DNA of 64,000 bases from NCBI GenBank assembly GCA_964446655.1, contig CAYUPL010000006.1:37026-101025 (forward strand). Reading direction: 5' to 3'. Of the stretch, positions 46,282-55,033 are shown piece by piece; positions within the stretch are counted from its first letter, which is position 1, and each line of letters begins with the position of its first letter. The stretch is from Desulfopila_A sp964446655. GTDB taxonomy: Bacteria; Desulfobacterota; Desulfobulbia; Desulfobulbales; Desulfocapsaceae. The notes under the pieces are model-generated. The model was not told the origin of the DNA and did no database searches. It was given only the letters and a program-made list of their open reading frames with translations. The position numbers and the translations under genes are program-made.

Positions 46282-48015
46282 ATGGTCAATCCGGAAGAGA
46301 TTGTTATAGAGAAGAAAAACAGCCGTCTGATGAAGAATATTGTTGATATTCTGATAGAGCAGCTGCGGCTCAGCCCCGAGCAGATAGCAAAGGCTGCTCT
46401 GCTCCAGGAAGAGACGGGCGAGGATATCGGCCAGGTGCTCCTGAAGCAGAAGATTATTGATGAAATTGATCTTCTCAATGCTCAAGGCGCTCTTTTCGGG
46501 CTCGAGGTTAAAACCTCTCTCCCCGCCGATATTCAGACCCATTTTACCACAGATGTTTCCATCGGTTTTCTCAAAAGCAACAAAATGGTGCCGGTGATGA
46601 CCTCGGCGGATACCTTTCTGGCGGTGAACGATCCCTATGCCTTCCAGCCGCTTGACGACCTCCGTAAGATTCTTTCTCTGGAGACGGCACGATGTGTCCT
46701 TTCCCCTAACTCGGCCATCGTCAATGCCATAAACTTTGCCTATGATATGACGCAGGATACGGCGGAAGAGGTCATGCAGGGTATGGATGACGAGGATGCC
46801 GAAGCTCTTTTTTCCGAGATCGAAGAGACCGGCGACCTGCTTGATGATACTTCCGATGCGCCGGTCATACGGCTGGTTAATCTGATGTTTGCCCAGGCAG
46901 TGCGCGATAATGCTTCCGACATTCACATAGAGCCCTATCAGAACAGTCTTAAAATCCGGCAGCGTCTGGACGGGATACTTCATGACATGCTTTCTCCGCC
47001 GAAGCATGTGCAGTCTGCCCTGATTTCCCGTATCAAGATTATGGCAAAGCTGAATATCGCTGAAAAAAGACTGCCCCAGGACGGCAGGATAGAACTCCGC
47101 ATTGCCAATAAGGAAATAGACGTCCGTGTATCCACCCTGCCCACCGCCTTTGGTGAGCGGGTGGTACTGCGCCTTCTTGATAAGTCATCCATTCTGATCA
47201 GTCTGGCGGATCTGGGCATGCCGGACGACAGATTGACCCTTTTTTCGGAAGAGATCCGGGCTTCCAATGGGATTATTCTGGTGACCGGTCCCACGGGTTC
47301 AGGAAAAACAACCACGCTCTATGCCGCCCTCACCACCATAAACTCAACCGATATCAATATCATAACCGTAGAAGATCCTATAGAGTATCGAATCAGCGGC
47401 ATCGGGCAGGTTCAGGTGAATGCCAAGATAAACCTGACCTTTGCCTCAGGGCTTCGCTCTATTGTACGGCAGGATCCGGATGTTATTTTGATTGGCGAAA
47501 TACGTGACTCAGAGACTGCTGAAATTGCCATTCAGTCAGCCTTGACCGGACATCTTGTTTTTTCGACCCTGCATACCAACGATTCCGCCGGTGCCATCAC
47601 CAGGTTGCGTGATATGGGCATAGAGTCCTTTCTGATTTCCTCTTCGGTGAATGCTATCCTGGCGCAACGTCTTGTCAGGATTATCTGCACCCATTGTCGG
47701 GAGGAGTATGTTCCAGACGAGGTGGAACTAAGAAAACTGGGGATAGACCCGCTCGAAGCTTCGGGCAGAAAGGTCTATCGCGGGCGCGGCTGTTCCAGAT
47801 GCCTTCATACCGGATATCGCGGCCGAAGCGGTATTTTTGAGTTGATGATTCTTGATCAGGAGATGAAGAAAACCATTCTGCGAACCTCCGACTCCAATGC
47901 GATCAAGAAGCTGGCGGTGGAGAAAGGCATGATTACGCTTCACCAGGACGGCATTGAGAAAATCTTTGCCGGTATTACCACCATGGAAGAAGTCTTTCGC
48001 GTAGCTCACGAGTAG
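46282..48015 (+). CDS. gspE: GspE, type II secretion ATPase
   Basis: About 577 aa cytoplasmic hexameric ATPase powering pseudopilus assembly. N-terminal GspL-binding region, then Walker A GPTGSGKTT, Asp box, Walker B VILIGEIRD, His box LVFSTLHTNDSAGAI and a zinc site of two CxxC pairs (CTHC and CSRC). ATG 46282 is chosen because the longer frame from 46195 lies inside gspD. Last gene of the gsp operon. Confidence 0.93.
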   Translation: MVNPEEIVIEKKNSRLMKNIVDILIEQLRLSPEQIAKAALLQEETGEDIGQVLLKQKIIDEIDLLNAQGALFGLEVKTSLPADIQTHFTTDVSIGFLKSNKMVPVMTSADTFLAVNDPYAFQPLDDLRKILSLETARCVLSPNSAIVNAINFAYDMTQDTAEEVMQGMDDEDAEALFSEIEETGDLLDDTSDAPVIRLVNLMFAQAVRDNASDIHIEPYQNSLKIRQRLDGILHDMLSPPKHVQSALISRIKIMAKLNIAEKRLPQDGRIELRIANKEIDVRVSTLPTAFGERVVLRLLDKSSILISLADLGMPDDRLTLFSEEIRASNGIILVTGPTGSGKTTTLYAALTTINSTDINIITVEDPIEYRISGIGQVQVNAKINLTFASGLRSIVRQDPDVILIGEIRDSETAEIAIQSALTGHLVFSTLHTNDSAGAITRLRDMGIESFLISSSVNAILAQRLVRIICTHCREEYVPDEVELRKLGIDPLEASGRKVYRGRGCSRCLHTGYRGRSGIFELMILDQEMKKTILRTSDSNAIKKLAVEKGMITLHQDGIEKIFAGITTMEEVFRVAHE

Positions 48016-48670
48016 CTAGTGTTGCGGTGCCACCGTATATTGTGCAGCCGGATCATGGCCGCCGCCGTCAGCGAAATACCAAGAACCGTGCAGCCGGCAA
48101 CGGTAAAAGCCACAATAATGCCCCATTTGTCCATGGTAACACCCGAAATTACCGCCCCGAGGAAAACGCCAAAACTCATAGTCATGGCGAAGACACCCAT
48201 CATGGTGCCATGGCCGTAATGCTCTTTTGCCTCAATGGAAGCGTAGGCCCCCAGAACGGCCCAGACAGCAGCTTCGGCAGTCCCCAGGAAAAGATAGAGA
48301 ATCAGCATCTGGGTAAAATTTACCATCCATGGGATGCAGACGACGGTCAGTACCAGGCAGGTGGCAGAGCCTGTTAAAATAGTCAGTTTGTTAAAACGGT
48401 CGCAGAGTTTGCCGAAAGGAACCTGGGGCAGCGCGTTTACCAGGGTCCTGCCGGCAATGACGATACCTATCAGCAGACCGCTGCTTCCTTCCCATGCCGA
48501 CATTATCAGAGGTCTCTGGTGATAGAGAACACAGCAATGATCATGCCCAGCGCCAGCCCGCCCGCACCCAGCTCTGTGGCAAATACCGGCATGATGGGAA
48601 TTATTATGCCGATGCCCGGAAAGGCGATAAAAACCGAGAGCAAGAGGGTGATGAAGGTGTTGTTCTTCAT
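48006..48670 (-). pseudogene. MFS transporter remnant with internal deletion and frameshift
   Basis: The upstream part (48670 to about 48510) encodes an MFS start (MKNNTFITLLLSV, TM1, GGLALGMIIAVFSITR) and then reaches a stop. The downstream part, in another frame (from about 48520 to 48006), encodes MSAWEGSSG, the conserved PFGKLCDRFNK loop and five or six TM segments. Together they are about 80 plus 165 residues, against roughly 400 in an intact facilitator, so the middle (about TM3-TM7) is missing and the two ends are out of frame. Convergent with gspE. Confidence 0.75.
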
Positions 48671-48717
48671 GGTGGGGGCAGCCTCTGAATGGTCGGGCCG
48701 TTGCAATACAGCAAAAG

Positions 48718-49164
48718 TCAGGAGTAGTCCGGCAGCAGAGGGAAGCATTGCCGTACATCTGCCGGAATGGCGCAGGGGCGGCCGGTATCGGATTTTACAA
48801 AAACCCAGTCTGTTTCTCCCCTGGCCAGTACTTTACCGTCGTCCTGTCTGAGAAAGATATATTTTCGCAGTGAGCGGACTTTGCGAAAATCAACAATCCA
48901 GGTGACGGCTGTTAGCCGATCTCCGGCAAAGGCAGGACGGAGATAAACGATTGTATGTGAGCGGACAACCCAGCTGCAGCCGATGCGTTCAATTGCCGCA
49001 GTGCCGCCACACATCCGCGAATGCAGGACGGCGACATCCTGCATCCACTGGATGTACACGACATTGTTGACGTGCCCGTTCTGATCAATGGCGTTTCGGT
49101 CGACCACGAATTCGTGGCGAAAAGGCCGTTGTTTTTCACTCTCGCTGCCGGTGTCTGTGCTCAT
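48718..49164 (-). CDS. Hotdog-fold acyl-CoA thioesterase (YbgC/FadM type)
   Basis: 148 aa 4HBT-like hotdog protein. The catalytic-type motif VDRNAIDQNGHVNNVVYIQWM includes the Asp and the HVNNxxY signature. Likely hydrolyses acyl-CoA esters in the cytoplasm; the substrate is not known. Good start at ATG 49164. Stands between a transporter remnant and a YhhQ gene, with no operon link shown. Confidence 0.85.
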   Translation of the reverse strand: MSTDTGSESEKQRPFRHEFVVDRNAIDQNGHVNNVVYIQWMQDVAVLHSRMCGGTAAIERIGCSWVVRSHTIVYLRPAFAGDRLTAVTWIVDFRKVRSLRKYIFLRQDDGKVLARGETDWVFVKSDTGRPCAIPADVRQCFPLLPDYS

Positions 49165-49200
49165 AATAGTTGTTTTCCTGCTGTGAGGGTTAGAATTAAA

Positions 49201-49866
49201 TCAAAGGGCCGTTGCTGTCTTGAGAGGATTCCGATGGAGAATCTTCTCCGTCAGAACACGAAGCAACACACCATAGAGGGGCAGGAAAAAGAGGAGGCTG
49301 ACAAAAATTTTGAAGGCATAGTCAAGAGCGGCTATTTCGGGCCAGTGCATTGCCATAAAACCATCGGAACTAGCCCAGAAGGCGACGCCGAAAAAAATGA
49401 TGGTGTCAAACAGATTGCCAAAAATAGTGGAGGTGGAAGGCGCCACCCACCAGCGCTTATTTTTTCTCAACCAGGAAAAGACCTTGATATCGAGAAGCTG
49501 GCCGATGACATAAGCGGTAAAGCTAGCCAGGGCAATGCGAAACACAAACACATTGAAGCCGGCCAGGCTGTCTACTCCCTGAAAACGGCCCTCGGAAAAC
49601 AGTACCGAGACACAGTATGAAACAGCCAGTGCCGGAAGCATGGCACTGAAGATGATTTTACGGGCCTCCGTCGAGCCGAATATCCGTACCGTCAAGTCTG
49701 TCGCCAGGAAAATCAAAGGAAAACTGAAAGTTCCCCAGGTGGTATGCAAGCCGAAGATCTGGAAGGGGATCTGCACCAGATAATTGCTGATGGCTATGAT
49801 AGCAATATGGAATATGACAAGAAGAACAAGGGCATGCTGTGATTGCGCTTTGCTGAGATAAAGCAT
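49201..49866 (-). CDS. yhhQ: Queuosine precursor transporter (YhhQ/VUT family)
   Basis: 221 aa membrane protein with six TM segments. Family pattern FPLIFLATDLTVRIFGSTEARK near residues 50-70 matches VUT/YhhQ proteins that take up preQ0 or preQ1 for queuosine synthesis. AAGGAT precedes the ATG at 49866. No preQ1 riboswitch was recognised upstream. Confidence 0.85.
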   Translation of the reverse strand: MLYLSKAQSQHALVLLVIFHIAIIAISNYLVQIPFQIFGLHTTWGTFSFPLIFLATDLTVRIFGSTEARKIIFSAMLPALAVSYCVSVLFSEGRFQGVDSLAGFNVFVFRIALASFTAYVIGQLLDIKVFSWLRKNKRWWVAPSTSTIFGNLFDTIIFFGVAFWASSDGFMAMHWPEIAALDYAFKIFVSLLFFLPLYGVLLRVLTEKILHRNPLKTATAL

Positions 49867-50344
49867 GGTAATCCTTTTTGTTGTCGGGGTGAGGGAACCC
49901 GAGTGTAAATGTAAAACCTCAATCGGTGCGGTACACTTTATCGCATTTCGTCAGACCCTGAAGAAGTGGTACTCTACCTTATTTTATCTCATTGGCAAGT
50001 ATTTTTCCTTTTCTTGGAAGAAAATGGTGAGATATCGCCTTTTATTGGTAAAGGCGGTTGTTTTTTTAACTGAGATGGATGGTACCTTGTCAAGAATCAG
50101 CCGATTGAGGTATGCTGGGTGTCAGGATTGAGAAGAGACACCCAACCTGTTGCCTTGACCAACGGGGCAGCCGTGCATACTGTCGCTTTGAGCCCGCCAC
50201 TCTCGCCTATCTGATAAAACCGCCGGTATAACGGGAAAAGCGCCGTGGTATTTCATGAATCGGGAGACGGCGGCGAGTTGAAAGGACAATCAGGCTGTGA
50301 AATTCTATGATGATTAAGTATCATTTCAGCAAGGGAGATTTCTA
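49867..50344. other. Divergent intergenic region with two hairpins
   Basis: 478 bp between yhhQ (-) and the ATP-grasp gene (+). It holds a rho-independent terminator-like hairpin on the plus strand at 50036-50067 and another 8 bp hairpin at about 50115-50143 (TGGGTGTC with GACACCCA). No gene was recognised. Confidence 0.5.
50036..50067 (+). terminator. Rho-independent terminator-like hairpin without an upstream gene
   Basis: CGCCTTT pairs with AAAGGCG (7 bp), followed by GTTG and seven T. No rightward coding gene ends before it. Could terminate a small RNA or be a leader attenuator. Confidence 0.5.
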
Positions 50345-51223
50345 ATGAAATGGCTTGTAGTGCTTGACCCCGTTGAGGGACTTGTCTCGCGGACAGATAC
50401 CTCACTTGCGCTTATCAATCAGGCCCGCGCCATGGGGATCAGTGTCGACACGGCGACCATTGATAAACTTTTTTTCGAGACATTCGCGGCTGTGCTGGCC
50501 AGTGATGCCGAGGGCAGAGAGAATGTCCGGGCCCTGCGCGACTATAATCTGATCCTGATGCGCAAAGAACCGCCCTACGATATGGCCTTCCATTATGCAA
50601 CACAACTTCTGTCACTGTCTGAAACCCTGGTGGTGAATGAGCCATCGTCCCTGCGGGATTTTAACGAAAAACTGATTGTCCTCCCCTTCAGGCAATATAT
50701 GCCGCCCACGTTGGTAAGTTCGGAGTGCAACCTGATAGAGGATTTCCTGAAACGTAACGGTTGCTGTGTCATTAAATCCCTGGACAGTTTTCAGGGAAAA
50801 TCCGTGAGAAAGATCGAACCTTCCGACCAAGAGATGGTGAGGAATGCCACCGCCGGTGGAACGCATCCGATAATGGTGCAGAAATTTCAGGACAGGGTTT
50901 ACGAAGGCGATAAGCGGGTAATTATGCTGGGGGAACGGTTTTTAGGCGCTGCTCTGCGTCGACCGAAAGAGGGTTTCCATGCCAACTTTGCCAACAGTGA
51001 TGCCCTGCGAACCAGCCTGACATCCAGGGAAGAGGGAATCATCACGACTCTGGGCACCTGGCTGGTCAAGCATGGTATACATTTTGTCGGTCTTGATCTC
51101 ATTGGAGAACAACTTACCGAGATCAATATAACCTGTCCCACGGGTATCGTGCAGATTGGAGAGCTGGAAAATAGAAATCTTGCTGAAGAGATGGTTGAAT
51201 ATTTTGTTAAACTGGTCAGGTGA
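50345..51223 (+). CDS. Glutathione-synthetase-like ATP-grasp ligase
   Basis: 292 aa, resembling GshB across the whole length: N-terminal MKWLVVLDPVEGLVSRTDTS, LILMRKEPPYD, ATP-grasp region with CCVIKSLDSFQGKSVRKI, YEGDKRVIMLGERFLGAALRR and ITEINITCPTGIVQIGEL. GshB joins gamma-glutamylcysteine and glycine; a close relative could use another thiol or peptide substrate. No gshA in the window. It is 4 bp upstream of an ABC-2 exporter gene, so co-transcribed. Confidence 0.75.
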   Translation: MKWLVVLDPVEGLVSRTDTSLALINQARAMGISVDTATIDKLFFETFAAVLASDAEGRENVRALRDYNLILMRKEPPYDMAFHYATQLLSLSETLVVNEPSSLRDFNEKLIVLPFRQYMPPTLVSSECNLIEDFLKRNGCCVIKSLDSFQGKSVRKIEPSDQEMVRNATAGGTHPIMVQKFQDRVYEGDKRVIMLGERFLGAALRRPKEGFHANFANSDALRTSLTSREEGIITTLGTWLVKHGIHFVGLDLIGEQLTEINITCPTGIVQIGELENRNLAEEMVEYFVKLVR

Positions 51224-51227
51224 GAGA

Positions 51228-52136
51228 ATGAATGCTCTTTCAATTACAGATCTTCATAAAACCTACGGCAGTGGAGTCAAAGCCCTTGAAGGGATAACGC
51301 TCGATGTCCGACAAGGTGACTTCTTTGGTCTGCTGGGGCCTAACGGCGCCGGTAAGACCACCACCATAGGTATTGTGACCTCTCTGGTGAAAAAGAGCAG
51401 TGGCAGTGTCAAGGTCTTCGGCATCGATATTGATGAAGATTTTCCTGCTGCAAAACGAATGATAGGGGTAGTGCCGCAGGAATACAATTTTTCCATTTTT
51501 GAAAAAGTGCAGGACATCGTCACTCAGCAGGCCGGTTACTACGGCATGCCGCGGACCAGGGCCCTGGAACTGGCAGAAAAATATCTCAGAAAACTTGGTC
51601 TCTGGGACAAACGCAACACCGTCGCCCAGCAGCTTTCCGGAGGGATGAAAAGACGATTGATGATCGCCCGTGGTCTGATTCATGAACCCAGGCTACTCAT
51701 TCTTGATGAACCGACAGCCGGTGTTGATGTCGAGCTGCGCCGCGGCATGTGGGTCTTTCTGGAGGAGCTCAACAAAGAGGGTATTACCATCATTCTGACA
51801 ACACATTACCTTGAGGAAGCAGAGCAGCTCTGTGATAATATAGCCATTATTACAGGGGGAAAACTGGTGGAAAATACCAGTAAACGCGCGTTGCTCAGAA
51901 AGCTCGATGCAGAGACCTTTATTTTAGAAACAAAAGACCCCATGACCGATGTCGCGCCCCTGGCGGACGTGCTCTTCAAGCTCATCGATGAGACGACCCT
52001 GGCGGTAACCAAAAACAAGACGCATTCGCTCAATCAGATATTTGAACATCTGATTAAGCAGGATATTGTGGTGGAGAGTATGCGCAACAAGACCAACCGG
52101 CTGGAGGAGCTTTTCCTCGGGATGGTGGAAAAATGA
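51228..52136 (+). CDS. ABC-2 type exporter ATPase
   Basis: 302 aa ATP-binding subunit. Walker A GPNGAGKTT, signature LSGGMKRR, Walker B LLILDEPTAGVD. ATG 51228 begins the family N-terminus MNALSITDLHKTYG; the longer frame overlaps the gene before it. Its stop overlaps the permease start (ATGA), so they form one exporter of unknown substrate. Confidence 0.9.
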   Translation: MNALSITDLHKTYGSGVKALEGITLDVRQGDFFGLLGPNGAGKTTTIGIVTSLVKKSSGSVKVFGIDIDEDFPAAKRMIGVVPQEYNFSIFEKVQDIVTQQAGYYGMPRTRALELAEKYLRKLGLWDKRNTVAQQLSGGMKRRLMIARGLIHEPRLLILDEPTAGVDVELRRGMWVFLEELNKEGITIILTTHYLEEAEQLCDNIAIITGGKLVENTSKRALLRKLDAETFILETKDPMTDVAPLADVLFKLIDETTLAVTKNKTHSLNQIFEHLIKQDIVVESMRNKTNRLEELFLGMVEK

Positions 52137-52900
52137 AAGAAGATCTGATATCGCTGGGAAGTATTGCCAGAAAAGAGATGATCCGCATCTTTCGCATATG
52201 GGTCCAGACCCTGGTACCTCCCGTTATCACCATGACCCTCTATTTTATCATCTTCGGCAGTTTTATCGGTTCGCAACTACGCGATATCGGCGGATACGAC
52301 TATATGGCTTTTATTGCTCCGGGACTTATCATGATGGCCATAATCACCAATTCGTATACCAATACCGTTTCCAGCTTTTTCAGCACCAAGTTTCAGCGCA
52401 ATATTGAAGAATTGCTGGTCAGCCCAACCCCTGACTGGGTTATCGTTCTCGGTTATGTTGCCGGTGGAATGACCCGGGGGTTGAGCGTCGGACTGCTGGT
52501 TTCCCTGGTGAGCCTGGTTTTTGTACGCCTGCCTCTCTACAGCGTTTTTCATACGGTGCTGTTTGCCGTTCTGACAAGTTTTGTTTTTTCTCTGGCCGGG
52601 ATGATCAACGGTATATTCGCGCGAAAATTTGATGATATTTCCATTATTCCCACCTTTGTCATCACTCCGTTGACATATCTGGGAGGGGTTTTTTACTCGA
52701 TTTCCCTGCTGCCGGAATTCTGGCAGGGCGTTTCCAAGGTAAATCCCATTATCTATATGATCAATGGATTCCGCTTTGGTTTCCTCGGCATATCCGATAT
52801 CAGTGTCTGGGCAGGTTTGGGGATGCTGCTTCTTTTTGCTGTTCTTCTTTTCGGCGTAAATATGTATCTGTTGAAAAAAGGAACCGGCATACGGACATAA
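52133..52900 (+). CDS. ABC-2 type permease
   Basis: 255 aa with six TM segments and an ABC2_membrane layout (FIAPGLIMMAIITNSYTNTVSSFF, TFVITPLTYLGGVFYSI). Works with the preceding ATPase; translationally coupled. Related to YadH/NodJ-type exporters. Confidence 0.9.
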   Translation: MKEDLISLGSIARKEMIRIFRIWVQTLVPPVITMTLYFIIFGSFIGSQLRDIGGYDYMAFIAPGLIMMAIITNSYTNTVSSFFSTKFQRNIEELLVSPTPDWVIVLGYVAGGMTRGLSVGLLVSLVSLVFVRLPLYSVFHTVLFAVLTSFVFSLAGMINGIFARKFDDISIIPTFVITPLTYLGGVFYSISLLPEFWQGVSKVNPIIYMINGFRFGFLGISDISVWAGLGMLLLFAVLLFGVNMYLLKKGTGIRT

Positions 52901-52967
52901 TATAATAACACCGTTTGGTATGTTTAGCGGATGTCTGTTGCAAAAGTAACCAAAAAAGGATGATGCA

Positions 52968-53213
52968 ATGATAGAACTGTATATTTGGCAAAGTTGTCCT
53001 TTCTGCCGGAAAGTATTGCGGGCGGCGGAAGAGATGGGCTTGCAGGAAGGCAAAGACTATACTGTGGTGGATGGTGCGCCGGGTACCCCCGGACGGGATA
53101 CCGTTCTGCAAACCGGTGGCAAAAGCATGGTTCCTTTTCTGATAGATGGCGACACGTCGATGTATGAAAGTGATGACATTATAGCCTATCTCAAGGACCA
53201 GACGGAGAGCTGA
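52968..53213 (+). CDS. Glutaredoxin-like protein
   Basis: 81 aa small thiol reductase. Active site CPFC at residues 10-13, cis-Pro in MVPFL and a GDTSMYESDDIIAYL end match glutaredoxins. It lies 67 bp after the ABC-2 permease in the same direction and could belong with the glutathione-synthetase-like gene. Cys, not selenocysteine, is used here. Confidence 0.85.
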   Translation: MIELYIWQSCPFCRKVLRAAEEMGLQEGKDYTVVDGAPGTPGRDTVLQTGGKSMVPFLIDGDTSMYESDDIIAYLKDQTES

Positions 53214-53235
53214 GCGGTGGTACCGGGTATGCTTG

Positions 53236-53273
53236 CGAGCCATCGGCGACGTTGGGGCGGTACCGATGGCTCG
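53236..53273. terminator. Inverted repeat between convergent genes
   Basis: CGAGCCATCGG pairs perfectly with CCGATGGCTCG (11 bp, 16-base loop). It lies between the glutaredoxin and the GNAT-nitrilase gene, which converge. No clear U-run on either side, so it may end transcripts with help or be an unrelated structured repeat. Confidence 0.5.
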
Positions 53274-53336
53274 AAGAGTATGTGTGATTAGTATGCAAAC
53301 AACGGGTCAATCCCGGCCGGCGACTCGCTGCTCCAA

Positions 53337-54890
53337 TCAGATCAGCTTATCCTCGCTGGTAAAGTCAATCCAGCGCAGATCATAGAGGTCGGTGCGCCTG
53401 CTTTCGGCATTGCGTACGCTGCCTTTGGCGCGCAGTTCTTTGATGAGATCCAGATCGAGATCGGCGATAAGGGTGGTTTCTATTCCCGGAGTGGCCTCGG
53501 CGGCAATGGCATCATGAGGAAAGGAAAAGTCCGACGGGGTGAAGATAGCAGACTGGGAGTATTGAATTCCCATGGTTTCAACCTTGGGAATATTGCCGAC
53601 ACTGCCGGATATTGCCACGAAGCATTCATTCTCTATAGCCCGTGCCTGAGCGCACCTTCTCACCCGGAGATAACCGGTTTTGGTATCCGTCCAGAAAGGT
53701 ATCAGAAGCAGTTTCATCCCTTTGATGGCCTGTAGCCGTGCCAGTTCAGGAAATTCGACATCATAACAGATCAGGATACCGATCTTGCCGACATCGGTAT
53801 CGAAAACCTTCAGGGCATTGCCGCCGGAAAAATTCCACAGGGCCTCTTCTTCCGGAGTAATATGGATCTTTGCCTGACTGTCCCAGGTTCCATCCCGGCG
53901 ACAGAGGAAACAGACATTGTAGAGGTTGCCGTTTTCATGAAGCTGAGGCACGCTGCCGGTGACGATATTGATATTGTAGGAGAGAGCGAGATCAACCATG
54001 GCCTGCCGCAGATTTTCGGTATGTTCGGCAAGCTGGCGCATGGCATCGGCGGGGTTGTCGCCGTGATAGGTGTGAATCAGAGGAGCGTTGGGGAGTTCAG
54101 GGAACAGAACAATATCAGCCTTATAGTCGCTGACCGTGTCGACAAAAAACTCAGCTTGCTGGAGAAAATCGTCAAAGGAGTGAAAACGGCGCATCTTCCA
54201 CTGCACGACACCTAGTCTGGTGATGGATTTTGCTCCGCCGATCAATTTGGTTTTTTTCTGGTAGTAGATATTGACCCATTCCAGCAGAACGGCATGGCCG
54301 CGGGAATGATCGTCTTCGGGCCAGTAATGATCGAGCAGGTTTCTGACGTGAAAATCGTTGGACAACTGAAAGGTCAGTACCGGATCAAACAGTTCCCGGT
54401 TTCGTACCTTGAGAATGTATTCCTGAGGAGGCATCTGGTCAGAATGTTTGTGATAGCCGGGAATCCTACCTCCCAGTAGAATACCTTTGAGATTAAGGTT
54501 TTCCGCAAGCTCCTTACGCACATCATAGAGACGTCTGCCAAGGCGCATGCCCTGATAGTCCGGGTCGACAAAAATCTCAATACCGTAAAGATAGTCTCCT
54601 TCCGGATCGTGCGACCGGAAAGTGGCTCCGGCAATAATCTGGGCATAGCTGTGCTGTTCGCCGAAAAGACTGAAATCAATAACCAGCGAGAGGGCGATGG
54701 CCACCGCTTTGCCATTATCTTCAATACAGATCTGCCCTTCCGGGAAACGTTTTATAAGGGCAAGGATCTCTTCTTGCTGCCAGGGTGCATCAACCCGTTT
54801 GTAAGCTCTGTTAAAGATATCACGCAGGGCGGCATAGTCATCGATAGTGAGGTGTCTGGTGGTGAGTTTGTGTTCGAATTGTTCGGTCAT
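53337..54890 (-). CDS. GNAT acetyltransferase fused to carbon-nitrogen hydrolase
   Basis: 517 aa fusion. N-terminal GNAT domain (about 1-190; LFGEQHSYAQIIAGAT, DPDYQGMRLGRRLYDVRKE acetyl-CoA loop). C-terminal nitrilase domain (about 225-510) with the triad Glu in LFPELPNAP, Lys in AKIHITPEE and Cys in GILICYDVEFPEL. The arrangement is like B. subtilis YhcX. Nitrilases hydrolyse amides or nitriles; substrate unknown. Cytoplasmic, single gene. Confidence 0.9.
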   Translation of the reverse strand: MTEQFEHKLTTRHLTIDDYAALRDIFNRAYKRVDAPWQQEEILALIKRFPEGQICIEDNGKAVAIALSLVIDFSLFGEQHSYAQIIAGATFRSHDPEGDYLYGIEIFVDPDYQGMRLGRRLYDVRKELAENLNLKGILLGGRIPGYHKHSDQMPPQEYILKVRNRELFDPVLTFQLSNDFHVRNLLDHYWPEDDHSRGHAVLLEWVNIYYQKKTKLIGGAKSITRLGVVQWKMRRFHSFDDFLQQAEFFVDTVSDYKADIVLFPELPNAPLIHTYHGDNPADAMRQLAEHTENLRQAMVDLALSYNINIVTGSVPQLHENGNLYNVCFLCRRDGTWDSQAKIHITPEEEALWNFSGGNALKVFDTDVGKIGILICYDVEFPELARLQAIKGMKLLLIPFWTDTKTGYLRVRRCAQARAIENECFVAISGSVGNIPKVETMGIQYSQSAIFTPSDFSFPHDAIAAEATPGIETTLIADLDLDLIKELRAKGSVRNAESRRTDLYDLRWIDFTSEDKLI

Positions 54891-55033
54891 TTTGAAAGAA
54901 TAAGCTAATAATAGCGAAGAAAATAACTCAGGGGGTTACGAGATAGTAAACAACGACAGAGAATCGGTAAAAACATATACCACAGAATCATGGAAAAACA
55001 AGACGTGTTCGTCTCTTTCAAGAGCGAGTCGCG

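Noticed and set aside
49867..49930. preQ1 riboswitch upstream of yhhQ
   Set aside because: A GAG/CTC stem is present, but the required A-rich tail and pseudoknot bases do not follow.
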